18,160 nt of DNA from JBGPIK01 sp041484845 (GTDB lineage: Bacteria; Desulfobacterota; Binatia; UBA9968): assembly GCA_041484845.1 (NCBI GenBank), contig JBGPIK010000094.1:1-18160 (forward strand), given 5' to 3'. Made by a program: the position numbers and the translations under genes. Positions within the stretch are counted from its first letter, which is position 1. Each line of letters opens with the position of its first letter. The notes beneath the pieces are model-generated. The model saw nothing but the letters and a program-made list of their open reading frames with translations, had not been told where the DNA came from and did not search any database. Positions 1 to 7,057 of the stretch are shown in pieces.

Positions 1-401
1 AATCTCCATCTGTACGTTCTGTACTACTCGCATCGCCTTCTTCCTCCGTCCAACATCACGCTGTCCAACACGTTGACATACTCTATGAACGGACTAAAGG
101 GTCAACGCTGCACCCATGGCGCGCTGGACGAAGAATATTTTTATTACCTCCAATCGCCAGCTATTGCGGGCGAAGATTCATGGGGAAATTCCTTCTTTGC
201 CCCGCACCGTCGCAAAAAACTGCCTTTCCAGCTCCACTTCGTGCCATTCTTCGTGTCGACAAAACTCCACAAAACTCGCGCCGCTACGAGGGAACCGCGC
301 CTCTTCTCTGGGTTCTCGACCAAACACTAATTACATGGTTGTCATTAGAGCCATGAACTCGGCCAGTGATCTTCATATGTAAAACTAAAAAGCGATTATC
401 G
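1..401. other. Intergenic stretch, no supported gene
   Basis: I see no coding region with family resemblance on either strand. The open frames between about 73 and 382 overlap each other in different frames, have no ribosome binding site and give compositionally unremarkable translations. A TTGACA hexamer occurs at 73-78, but no matching -10 box follows at a suitable distance, so I do not call a promoter. Confidence 0.5.
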
Positions 402-719
402 ATGCTACCAACAATTCGAATACACGCGCAAGGATCCTATATAGGATACTGCCAAAATCTGCTCAACGCCAGGCTCAAGGGTGTACCACCTTTGTGGGTG
501 GATAGGCAGTTCGGCGTGAAGACGGATTTAGCCGTACGACATTTCCAGGCCATGAAGCTTCTAAAGACAGACGGCAAAGTCGGCCTGGACACTTGGGCCG
601 CACTAGAGGCAGGTCCCCCACCTATCAAGAAACGCCCGCCAGAACCGCTCCAACCGTGTACGAGACACAGGGAGGAGGAGTGTAAGCCCGAGCAGGGTCG
701 CGCATCATTGGCCTTGTAG
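402..719 (+). CDS. Peptidoglycan-binding domain (PG_binding_1) protein
   Basis: This is a small protein of about 105 residues if translation starts at the ATG at 402. A GTG at 366 would add 12 residues that do not belong to the domain. Residues about 8-58 read as a single PG_binding_1 repeat: a helix containing YCQNLLNAR, then LWVDRQFGVKTDLAVRHFQ, then TDGKVGLDTWAALEAG, matching the family pattern of (D/N)G.FG..T..AV..FQ and (D)G.VG..TW.AL. Such domains bind the cell wall and are usually attached to a hydrolase or transpeptidase. None is fused here, and the proline- and charge-rich tail (GPPPIKKRPPEPLQ) looks like a linker without a partner. No signal peptide is visible, so the protein is either cytosolic, truncated at its N-terminus, or a cargo-like piece. 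The family call is good; whether the gene is functional is uncertain. Confidence 0.65.
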   Translation: MLPTIRIHAQGSYIGYCQNLLNARLKGVPPLWVDRQFGVKTDLAVRHFQAMKLLKTDGKVGLDTWAALEAGPPPIKKRPPEPLQPCTRHREEECKPEQGRASLAL

Positions 720-739
720 TAGAGATTTAGAGAGAGATT

Positions 740-1006
740 TAGGGTCAAATTGTTCACTATGGCACAAGCCTTATTTCGATCTCCCCCCAAGCCTTTCTCA
801 GCGCGCTCTTCTGCTCGACGTTTTTCCATAAGCGCTTGCGCCCGACTCACCGAAGGGTAATCGAGCTGTCCTAACAGCTTTCCAATCTCCTCCTGACTCA
901 CTCCTCCATACCGGTACATCAGCTCCCTTGCCACCGCCCGCTCGTCTCGATAACCCGTGCGCTTCTCGATCAACGGCTCCTCTGCCAAACCAAAATACCG
1001 CGCTAC
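740..1006 (-). pseudogene. C-terminal fragment of a REP-associated tyrosine transposase
   Basis: Read on the minus strand from about 1006, the frame opens with VARYFGLAEEPLIEKRTGY and continues RDERAVARELMYRYGGVS, QEEIGKLLG and LDYPSVSRA. This is the DnaA-like helix-turn-helix tail that follows the Y1 nuclease domain in many RAYT/Y1_Tnp transposases (family knowledge). A TGA at 1009-1007 lies just upstream in the same frame and the HUH domain is absent, so the gene is broken. After the helix-turn-helix the frame stays open to 437, but that stretch overlaps the peptidoglycan-binding gene on the other strand and no longer resembles the family. The matching N-terminal half of a transposase of the same family lies at 2924-3283 on the same strand. 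Confidence 0.7.
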
Positions 1007-1017
1007 TCACCTCATCC

Positions 1018-1167
1018 CCTATTCTCACCTCTGTTAACCTGCCACTCCCGCTCGCCGCAGCCATTGATATTAAGCCAGGGGAAATGGTGGGGTGGAAGGT
1101 CGATACTCGCTACAAACTCTGGCTGATTCGCAAGCGGCCGAAACCGAAGAAAAGAACAAAATCCTAA
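1018..1167 (+). pseudogene. Possible SpoVT-AbrB-like DNA-binding domain fragment
   Basis: The plus-strand frame ending at 1167 reads SVNLPLPLAAAIDIKPGEMV followed by GWKVDTRYKLWLIRKRPKP. This resembles the swapped-hairpin AbrB/MazE pattern (V.IP..LA.ALGIK.GD.V.W.V...G.L.LR). The residues upstream of about 1018 overlap the transposase fragment on the opposite strand and have no antitoxin-like features, so any original N-terminus seems lost. No toxin gene is adjacent. The similarity is short and could be accidental. Confidence 0.35.
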
Positions 1168-1261
1168 GAGGGTTTTTCAGCAGAATTTATAGGTGAACGA
1201 CAATAGACAGCTTCGTTCTGCGCAGGCGAGCCGTTTAGGACCCATCAGGCAAGTTTAGCCT

Positions 1262-2647
1262 TTAGACGAAATCAACCATCTCATGCACATTGCCGCGCAA
1301 TGGGGTCGCGGCAAATTCACGGTCTTGTCGTAAGACCCGCATCAGCAGCCCGTGCGGCATGGTGACCAGTTTTGAAGCGCGATCGATCCGAGCATGCGGC
1401 AACGGCGTGAGACGGTAGCGCTGGAATAACATCGCCAGGGTGAGCTTCTGCTCCATCAGGCTAAAGTCCATGCCTAAACATGTTCTCGGCCCCGCGCTGA
1501 ACGGCAGATACTCGTAGTGCGATGGACGGATAGATTGCCATCTCGTGGGAATGAACTGCTGTGGTTGTGAATAAAGCTCTGACATGTGATGCGTTATATA
1601 GTGGCTAAACACAAGGGTTGTACCGGCTGGCCATTCGACGCTGTTGATTTCAAACACCCGCACGGCGCGGCGGGAGCTGAACGCAACCGGCGGGATCAGT
1701 CGGAGGCTTTCCTTCACCACCCCGTCAAGCAGGGACATTTTTTCGAGTTGCTCTAACGTCGGCGCTCCCCCGCGCGAGCAACCATCGAGCTCGTCGAGCA
1801 AATCGTGACAGACGTTGGGATGCTGAAACAGCAACAATAGGGACCAACTCAGCGCGGCAATCGTAGTTTCATGGCTCGCGCCGAACAGCACCGCGGCGTG
1901 ACCGATCAGTTGATCCTCCGTCATTTGAGATGGATCTTCGTCATGGGCCCGGATAAGAATGGATAATACGTCATTCCCATCCCTGGCGCTGCTAGGCCGC
2001 CGGTCAATCATGGCGCGCACGCTTTGTTCAGCTTCTTCTGCCATGCGGAGCAATTTACGGAAGGGAGATCCGGGCAAGTCCCGCCGAAACATACGAACAC
2101 TAAGCCGGAAGTTCTGATGCAACCAATGGCGCAGGTGCGTGCCGACGGTATTCGCCTCGTCCTCATCGTCGACGCCAAAAAGGGAGTAGCTGCTGATTCG
2201 AGTAGCGAGACCGGTCATGTCCCGCACAATGTCGCGAACTTCGCCGGGCCGCCATTTGCTCAGGACGTCTTCGAGGATTTTGACTACGGGACTGTGATAC
2301 TGGCTCAGTGCCTTGCGTGCAAAAGGCGGACTCACTATTCGCCGATCGCGGCGATGCTGCTCTCCATTCATCGTCAGCAGCCCCGCGTTGAGGCGCCGCT
2401 GGGCTGAGCCCGGTGGGCCGGGTAAGAGAATACTCTTGGAGTGAAATGTCGTCGGGTCTTCGAGAGCGATCTTATTGTAGCGGGGGCCAAAACCGAAAAC
2501 GATCGGTTGGCCGCCGGGGCGAACCGCTACGAACGGTCCTGATCGCTGATACAACCTCACCATTGTACCAATGGGATCGCGGTAGAAGCGCACATAAAGC
2601 GCTGCTTCGGTGAGCCACCGCAAAGGAGATCGCTGGGGTATCATCAT
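1262..2647 (-). CDS. Cytochrome P450
   Basis: This is an intact soluble bacterial P450 of about 461 residues, a usual length. Counting from the ATG at 2647, the I-helix oxygen-activation motif FGASHETT is near residues 255-262, the K-helix ExxR is E313-S-L-R316, and the heme-binding loop PFSAGPRTCLG carries the cysteine ligand near residue 390. There is no N-terminal membrane anchor, so it should be cytosolic and depend on a separate ferredoxin and reductase, neither of which is in the window. A TTG at 2653 could start two residues earlier; I prefer the ATG at 2647, although neither has a strong Shine-Dalgarno sequence. Substrate cannot be told from sequence alone. The gene stands alone between decayed fragments: an SBP remnant lies about 57 bp upstream and a possible AbrB fragment downstream. 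It may therefore have arrived by transfer or survived local decay. Confidence 0.95.
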   Translation of the reverse strand: MMIPQRSPLRWLTEAALYVRFYRDPIGTMVRLYQRSGPFVAVRPGGQPIVFGFGPRYNKIALEDPTTFHSKSILLPGPPGSAQRRLNAGLLTMNGEQHRRDRRIVSPPFARKALSQYHSPVVKILEDVLSKWRPGEVRDIVRDMTGLATRISSYSLFGVDDEDEANTVGTHLRHWLHQNFRLSVRMFRRDLPGSPFRKLLRMAEEAEQSVRAMIDRRPSSARDGNDVLSILIRAHDEDPSQMTEDQLIGHAAVLFGASHETTIAALSWSLLLLFQHPNVCHDLLDELDGCSRGGAPTLEQLEKMSLLDGVVKESLRLIPPVAFSSRRAVRVFEINSVEWPAGTTLVFSHYITHHMSELYSQPQQFIPTRWQSIRPSHYEYLPFSAGPRTCLGMDFSLMEQKLTLAMLFQRYRLTPLPHARIDRASKLVTMPHGLLMRVLRQDREFAATPLRGNVHEMVDFV

Positions 2648-2703
2648 CGCCAATTTTTAGCACAACTGCTTGTGCCCAACTCGGTTTGCTGTCGCTTTCA
2701 CGC

Positions 2704-2930
2704 CTAATACAGGCTTCGAAAAAATCCGCGGTCTTCGAATGTCTTGCATAGAGACATGTCCATAAGCTCTTCCGGTTGCATCTGCAAGGCTTTGGGATTG
2801 AGCCCGTGTTGGGCCATGAGCTTTAGCACAGAGGCAATCCCCTCCATAGTGGGGCACGGTTTCCTGGGCATTTACCCGATCATTTGTTGATAGGCTTTTT
2901 CGAACCGGTCTAGCTTGTCCAATCTAAGGT
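2704..2930 (-). pseudogene. C-terminal remnant of an NMT1/SsuA-like ABC substrate-binding protein
   Basis: Read on the minus strand, a frame carries RNLRLDKLDRFEKAYQQMIG, then a TAA at about 2874-2872, and then in the same frame MPRKPCPTMEGIASVLKLMA, a lysine/glutamine-rich linker, PEELMDMSLCKTFEDRGFF and RSLY before a TAG at 2704. This follows the ending of NMT1-like binding proteins: ..E.AY......PRKPYPTMEGI..VL......NPKA....PEDFVD...V.EL..SGFI..LY. It also parallels the C-terminus of the intact gene at 15002-16000. The in-frame stop and the missing N-terminal lobe make this a remnant. It abuts the broken transposase N-terminus at about 2930, which probably marks the breakpoint. An ATG-initiated 55-residue peptide (2871-2704) remains open, but I regard it as residual. 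Confidence 0.65.
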
Positions 2931-3283
2931 TTCGTGCACGGGATCCTAAGATAATTGCCCTGATCGATGACGATCGCTTTATATCGCCCTTGGTAAAGAT
3001 GGCCAACACGCCTGTGGCGACGGTTGTAGGCGGTGGTGCTGATATTAGGATGCTTCATGAATTCGGACAGATTGCCCTTCGGTGTCGCCCCCATCAAATG
3101 AAAATGATTGCTCATGACCACGTAGGCATGAAGTTCAACCTGGTAGATCGCCAAGGAGCCCCTAAGCTTCTCGATCAAGGCCGACCGGTCCCAGGCGTAT
3201 TTGAAAATAGCTTTGCGCTCGTTACCCCAGGCGGTCACGTGGTAGTAACCGCCTGGAATCAAAATCCGTAATGGCCGCGCCGT
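2924..3283 (-). pseudogene. N-terminal fragment of a REP-associated tyrosine transposase (Y1/HUH)
   Basis: The minus-strand translation from 3283 begins ARPLRILIPGGYYHVTAWGN and continues through a VMSNHFHL segment holding the HUH metal-binding histidines (codons near 3106-3098), then PKGNLSEFMKH and RRVGHLYQGRYKAIVIDQ. These are the standard blocks of Y1_Tnp/RAYT proteins, which normally start M-A-R-P-L-R. Here the codon preceding ARPLR is ACG (3283-3281), consistent with a lost ATG. Similarity stops after about 117 residues at GNYL, giving way to unrelated sequence and a stop, so the second half, including the C-terminal helix-turn-helix, is missing. The adjacent SBP remnant begins where similarity ends. 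Confidence 0.85.
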
Positions 3284-3341
3284 AGCGGTCTTCCAATCTC
3301 CAATGGAAGCTCCTGTCAATAATCGTATAAGCAACTCGAGA

Positions 3342-3869
3342 TCACGTCTTGATACTTACTTGTGAAGCGCACCAAGAAACGACTTTACTCTGTGGCGCTG
3401 TTTCAACCGTCGACCCTGCCCGCGAGACCACGCTGCGCGCCTCGCTCGCCGGTTCACCAAGCGCGAGCAGCACAGCAATGGCGAGCGTCGCGGTGCGGCC
3501 TACGCCGCCCGCGCAGTGAATCAACACGGATTCCCCGGACTGCAATCGCTTCGCTACGTCGCCTGCAAGCGCCCAGAAAGCATCCCGGTCCTCGGGTGCG
3601 CCGCGGTCAGGAATCTCGAAATGAAGCACTAAACAGGGAACGTCCCCGGCTTCTAGCGCCCGTGCGTACTCGAAAGACTTCTCGTGGATTTCATTCTTTT
3701 CAGCTAAACACACGATGGCGCGAACCGCTTCGTTCCTCACCTGATGCCACACCCTCTCGATCGCTTCATAGCGGCCCGGCATGCTGTGGAGCAGCAGTCT
3801 ACCAGGAACTTCAGCCGGAAGATCGACGCGACGAAACATCTTGGTCACTCTGGTGTGCAACCCACTCAT
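3342..3869 (-). CDS. Dual-specificity/tyrosine-type protein phosphatase
   Basis: This 175-residue protein has the cysteine-phosphatase signature HCAGGVGRT (C119 nucleophile, R125 phosphate-binding), preceded by the usual hydrophobic strand VLIHC. The loop LHFEIPDRGAPED around residues 82-94 is a plausible general-acid loop, with D88 as candidate. The N-terminal half contains a conserved-looking AIVCLAE segment as in CDC14/DSP-like phosphatases. There is no signal peptide, so it is probably cytosolic and acts on phosphoproteins or another phosphoester. It starts at ATG 3869 with only a weak Shine-Dalgarno. No kinase or obvious substrate is next to it; the transposase remnant begins just past its stop. 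The family is clear, the substrate unknown. Confidence 0.85.
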   Translation of the reverse strand: MSGLHTRVTKMFRRVDLPAEVPGRLLLHSMPGRYEAIERVWHQVRNEAVRAIVCLAEKNEIHEKSFEYARALEAGDVPCLVLHFEIPDRGAPEDRDAFWALAGDVAKRLQSGESVLIHCAGGVGRTATLAIAVLLALGEPASEARSVVSRAGSTVETAPQSKVVSWCASQVSIKT

Positions 3870-4185
3870 GGTTGCTCTTGAGAAATATTATCTGGCCGTT
3901 ATGGCTCGTTGATTCGAGTATGGAACGGATAACGCTCCTATGGAAGCTACTGCCAATCGTAAGGATTCGACCCTACCTGTGTTCTGCGTGGCACAGAATT
4001 CCGGCTGCAAATAGTCGCGGTCCTCTCGCCCTGCGTTGCGCTTAGCAGAGGTGATGAGACGCTGTCAACATCCGCAAGAGCAGAAAGACTCTAGCCCTAG
4101 TCCCTGCCTGCAATTCCGACAGTAGACTCTAAGCTAGGCGCTAGCTGATTGTTACTGTGGTTCGAAGCCGCCGACTGGGGTTCCT
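3870..4185. other. Intergenic region, nothing recognised
   Basis: These 316 bases separate the start of the phosphatase gene from the end of the lipoprotein operon, both on the minus strand. I see no coding frame with family resemblance, no convincing terminator with a T-run and no full tRNA fold. The region must contain the phosphatase promoter, but I cannot identify its boxes. Confidence 0.5.
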
Positions 4186-4737
4186 TCATTTGAGGATTTT
4201 GAAACTTGCGGCAATGTTCTCGAATGTCTGCTGATCGCGCTCAAAATAATGTCGCGCGGGAGCTTCGTAGTTAAGAAAATAGAGCCACTTTTCGTCCAAT
4301 GCGCCGTAATACATACCCATCTTCTTCAGATTCGCCCCGGTCTGATAGGAGTAGACAATTCTAAAGCCTGAATTGCCGCCAACTTTGGCGGGTGCGCTTT
4401 CGAGTATAAGAAAATTTAACTTCTGCCGATCCGAGCGAAAATCGTCCATGACGACTTCGGCAACATCGTGGGGAAGCATCTCCGATGATAATTTTCTCTT
4501 CGTGTGTGGAGCATCCTGATCGATGGGATGTCGGCCGATAACCACCCGCTGAAGAAGCATTCCATCCTTGGTCAACGCCAAACCTCCGCTGCTGAAGTTT
4601 GCTTTCCTCCACTGCGCCGGCAGATTGACTTCATAGCTGTCACTGCTGGACACAAATGGCCCCCCGACCAACGACCACGGCGCGCACGCCGATCCAAGCG
4701 CGAGAATCACCAGCCAAATTTTATTCCAATGGCGCAT
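4186..4737 (-). CDS. Exported PsbP/Mog1-like small protein, possible lipoprotein
   Basis: The 183-residue product begins with a charged residue pair and a hydrophobic run ending LALGSAC, so C18 could be a lipidated cysteine, although the -3 position (G) is not the best lipobox. The mature part follows a pattern seen in PsbP/Mog1-like small exported proteins: SYEVNLPAQWRKA, then a GLALTKDG strand, a middle helix with DDFRSDRQKL, and a late block FRIVYSYQT / YYGALDEKWLYFLNYEAP ending TFENIAASFKI. I assign the fold tentatively from this layout. Its start overlaps the end of the M48 protease gene by 17 bp, indicating translational coupling as the last gene of a three-gene operon. The function is unknown, but the context suggests an envelope role alongside the protease. 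Confidence 0.75.
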   Translation of the reverse strand: MRHWNKIWLVILALGSACAPWSLVGGPFVSSSDSYEVNLPAQWRKANFSSGGLALTKDGMLLQRVVIGRHPIDQDAPHTKRKLSSEMLPHDVAEVVMDDFRSDRQKLNFLILESAPAKVGGNSGFRIVYSYQTGANLKKMGMYYGALDEKWLYFLNYEAPARHYFERDQQTFENIAASFKILK

Positions 4738-5923
4738 CGGATTTTTCCGGAACTCTTAAGTATTCCTCAATATACGCCCGGTCAGCAGCGTACGGAGCGA
4801 GCGATAGATAACGGGCAAATTCTTTTCGCGCTTCATCTCGCCTCCCCTCCACCAAGTAAACCTTGCCTAATCCGCCGTACGGGGGCGCATACGCGGGATT
4901 GAGCTGTGCGGCTAACCGATATTCCTTTTCTGCCTCGCCGCGATCCTCTTTGGCGCCGCGCCGTCGAAACAGCTCGCCGAGGTAAAAGTACCCCTCCGGC
5001 TCATGCGGATTTAGATCTATATAGCGTTTGATTGTTGCCTCAGCCCAACTCCAGCGGCCGTACGATAGGTCCATCTGAACGGTTTCAAGCAAAAGTTCAC
5101 GAACTTTCTCAGAATATCGTTCCGTTCCTTTTTCGCCGGGTTTTGCGGAAACGCGTTCTGCGACAAGGGCCGCCCAATTGTCCTTACGCTCGGCAAGTCT
5201 CGGGTGAGAACCGAAAAAGAAAGGTTCGCTTATTTCTCGATCCTGGAGGTCAGCCTTGAGAAGTTCAAATAATCTCGGTGCCTCGGCGGGATCATAGCCG
5301 GCGCCAACCAGCAGCTCGAATCCTTTGACGTCAGCCTCGCTTTCAAGCGCCCGCGAATAGCCGCTTATCGCCGCGGTGGCGCCGAAACTACCTAATAAGG
5401 AGGCTAGAGTTCCGTAAAGACCGAAAGGTATTCCTGCCAATTGCAGGGCAGCCACGGCCGTTGAGGCACTTTGAAGACCGCGAAAACTTTGCAGCATGTG
5501 ACGATGCGTTATATGAACCAATTCGTGGCTCAGAACCGCGGCAAGTTGTGCTTCGTTTTCGATTTTTGCCAGAAAACCCGAGTGGATATAAATGACCCCG
5601 TGAGCGAGTGCAAACGCATTCAGGAGGGGGTTCTTAATGACCTTAACGGTGATCGTAAAATTTTTCTGGCGCAGGTCCGCGGGCACCAATTTGTTCATGA
5701 CTCCGTTAACATACTCCGATAGCTCGACGGACTCATGAAGCTGGCCGCTGTTGTCCAACCGCTTCGCTTCTTCTCGCGAGCGGTTCCATATGCGTTTTTC
5801 ATCCTCGGCTAACTGAAGCTCAGCATCGGCACCCAAGGGCGAGACCGATGCGCACGACGAAAGATAAAACTGAAAAGAGAGAAGAAAGATAACGATAGCC
5901 GCGGCGTATCTAGGGCGTTGCAT
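4721..5923 (-). CDS. M48 family zinc metalloprotease lipoprotein with C-terminal TPR repeats (BepA-like)
   Basis: This 400-residue protein has an N-terminal signal ending YLSSC, so C24 is a likely lipidated cysteine anchoring it in the envelope. The M48 core follows: NAFALAHGVIYIHSG, then the HExxH motif in SHELVHITHRH (H133, E134, H137), then SRALESEADVKG with an ExxAD motif (E194) as the probable third zinc ligand, and the late FFFGSHPRLAERK block. From about residue 285 the sequence turns into TPR-like helices (YFYLGELFRRRG, AYAPPYGGLGKVYLVEGR). BepA-type proteases of this architecture degrade or help assemble outer-membrane proteins (family knowledge). The gene starts at ATG 5923 with an AAGGA just upstream, lies 5 bp after the preceding lipoprotein gene, and overlaps the next gene by 17 bp. 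All expected catalytic residues are present. Confidence 0.93.
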   Translation of the reverse strand: MQRPRYAAAIVIFLLSFQFYLSSCASVSPLGADAELQLAEDEKRIWNRSREEAKRLDNSGQLHESVELSEYVNGVMNKLVPADLRQKNFTITVKVIKNPLLNAFALAHGVIYIHSGFLAKIENEAQLAAVLSHELVHITHRHMLQSFRGLQSASTAVAALQLAGIPFGLYGTLASLLGSFGATAAISGYSRALESEADVKGFELLVGAGYDPAEAPRLFELLKADLQDREISEPFFFGSHPRLAERKDNWAALVAERVSAKPGEKGTERYSEKVRELLLETVQMDLSYGRWSWAEATIKRYIDLNPHEPEGYFYLGELFRRRGAKEDRGEAEKEYRLAAQLNPAYAPPYGGLGKVYLVEGRRDEARKEFARYLSLAPYAADRAYIEEYLRVPEKSDAPLE

Positions 5924-5928
5924 TGTCC

Positions 5929-6657
5929 TTACGGCGATGGGAAGCGTGAAAACAGGTTTTTCACAAATACAGAAGCGCTGGCAGGGTCACGCAAATCGAA
6001 TGTGCCGCTGGCCCGATCGAAGTTGTACCAGACGATGTCACCGGTGCGCGCATCCACCAAGGCGGCACTGAGGATGGTGGATCCCATCTCCGGAATGAGT
6101 ATGACTCCGACGGCAGCAGCAGCCAGCGCGGCGGTTGTCTGTAACGTTTTACGACCAGCACTGGAAATTTGATCGAGTCCTTTGACCAGTAGCAAAGCGT
6201 CTGCATCGGGAATTTTGAGATTGGCTGTCTCCGCGCCTAGTGAATAATCGAACTGCGTCCATTTTTCCTCAAAGCGTTGCGGAGGCGGTCCGTAGAGGTG
6301 AAGAAGAAGACTTCCGTTTACCGCATCGAAAAGCACCTCAGTTTCTTCGAGTTGGGCTTTCAAAGGATCGGGCACTCCCGACAAGGGGACATTCCATACG
6401 ACCAGACCGCGCTTGTTTTCTAGTTCATCTTTAATTGCCTCAGTGACATTCTCAGCTCCTTTTTGCGACCACTCATCTATTTTTTCAACGATCCCGCCGG
6501 CGCCGATCTCAAAGACATCCACTCGCGGCGGAAGAATCGCTAATCTTTTAAATGAGGTAAACTGTGGCTTGAAAATGGGCTTGCCGTTCAGAGATAAAGG
6601 AGTACATCCCAGAAGGCACAAGAAGAGAACAAAAACCGGAGCAACTCTAGTCCACAT
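5929..6657 (-). CDS. Lipoprotein of unknown function, possibly CsgG/LpoB-like
   Basis: The 242-residue product has a clear lipoprotein signal ending FLCLLGC (C18 as lipid site). The start could be the ATG at 6657 or a GTG one codon earlier. The mature protein opens with KRLAILPPRVDVFEIGAGG and later contains DADALLLVKGLDQ and ALVDARTGDIVWYN. That order (a 'lav(l)P' strand, a helix with AENVTEAIKDEL, a 'ALLLVKG' strand and an 'A.lvDa.tG.ivW' hairpin) is the pattern of CsgG/LpoB/TolB-N-like lipoproteins that sit at the inner face of the outer membrane. A hydrophobic alanine-rich stretch (TTAALAAAAVGVILIPEMG) could associate with membrane. It is the first gene of the operon with the M48 protease. 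I cannot give it a specific function. Confidence 0.8.
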   Translation of the reverse strand: MWTRVAPVFVLFLCLLGCTPLSLNGKPIFKPQFTSFKRLAILPPRVDVFEIGAGGIVEKIDEWSQKGAENVTEAIKDELENKRGLVVWNVPLSGVPDPLKAQLEETEVLFDAVNGSLLLHLYGPPPQRFEEKWTQFDYSLGAETANLKIPDADALLLVKGLDQISSAGRKTLQTTAALAAAAVGVILIPEMGSTILSAALVDARTGDIVWYNFDRASGTFDLRDPASASVFVKNLFSRFPSP

Positions 6658-7057
6658 CACCGCGTTGCCGTATACCCGTTTGTTAACTCAAAACCCAGCC
6701 TCATTTACCACAGAGCCCCAAACCGGTCAAACGCCACCGTACGGCCAGTGGCAGCGTCCTGAAACATGCCGCGCAAGTCATTACACTTTGGGCAGCTCCG
6801 AGTTAGACCGCGGCCTGCGATCTTGTTCTTGCGTCTAGAGACGCATTTCTGCGCTTGGGCGCTCACAGCTTTAAGTAGGCTACTCCTTGAGTCGGTGGGA
6901 CTGATTTTTACTAATTCAATGCTTTGTACGACCAGTACTTCAGCTTGATAGCAGATTATAAATGTCAGTTTGATTTCGCCTACGAGTTCTGCCACTGCAG
7001 GGAAAGATTTGTAATTTTGGGTTGCGGCATGGCCGGAATTTATCACCGCCAAACATT
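6658..7057. other. Intergenic region between two minus-strand genes
   Basis: About 400 bases lie between the end of the I9-domain gene and the start of the lipoprotein operon. A minus-strand frame (7052-6705, TTG start) is open for 115 codons and contains a CPKC, but it lacks a Shine-Dalgarno sequence and has no family resemblance, so I do not call it. The promoter of the lipoprotein operon should lie near 6660-6760; I cannot identify its elements with confidence. Confidence 0.45.

Noticed and set aside
437..740. Continuation of the RAYT C-terminal frame on the minus strand
   Set aside because: Similarity ends after the helix-turn-helix, and the rest is antisense to the peptidoglycan-binding gene.
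716..750. Short direct repeats of GAGATTTAG
   Set aside because: Two imperfect copies only; no array, and not a CRISPR.
2024..2407. Plus-strand 127-codon frame inside the P450 gene
   Set aside because: It is antisense to an intact, motif-complete P450 and shows no independent features.
3362..4045. Plus-strand 227-codon frame over the phosphatase gene
   Set aside because: It is antisense to a gene with a clear HCxxGxxR signature; the translation is arginine-rich and unlike any family.
4159..4166. GGTTCGAA resembling a tRNA T-loop
   Set aside because: No matching acceptor stem, D-arm or anticodon arm can be formed around it.
6705..7052. Minus-strand 115-codon frame containing CPKC, five bases after the I9 gene stop
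   Set aside because: It starts on TTG with no Shine-Dalgarno sequence and I recognise no family; the spacing alone is not enough.
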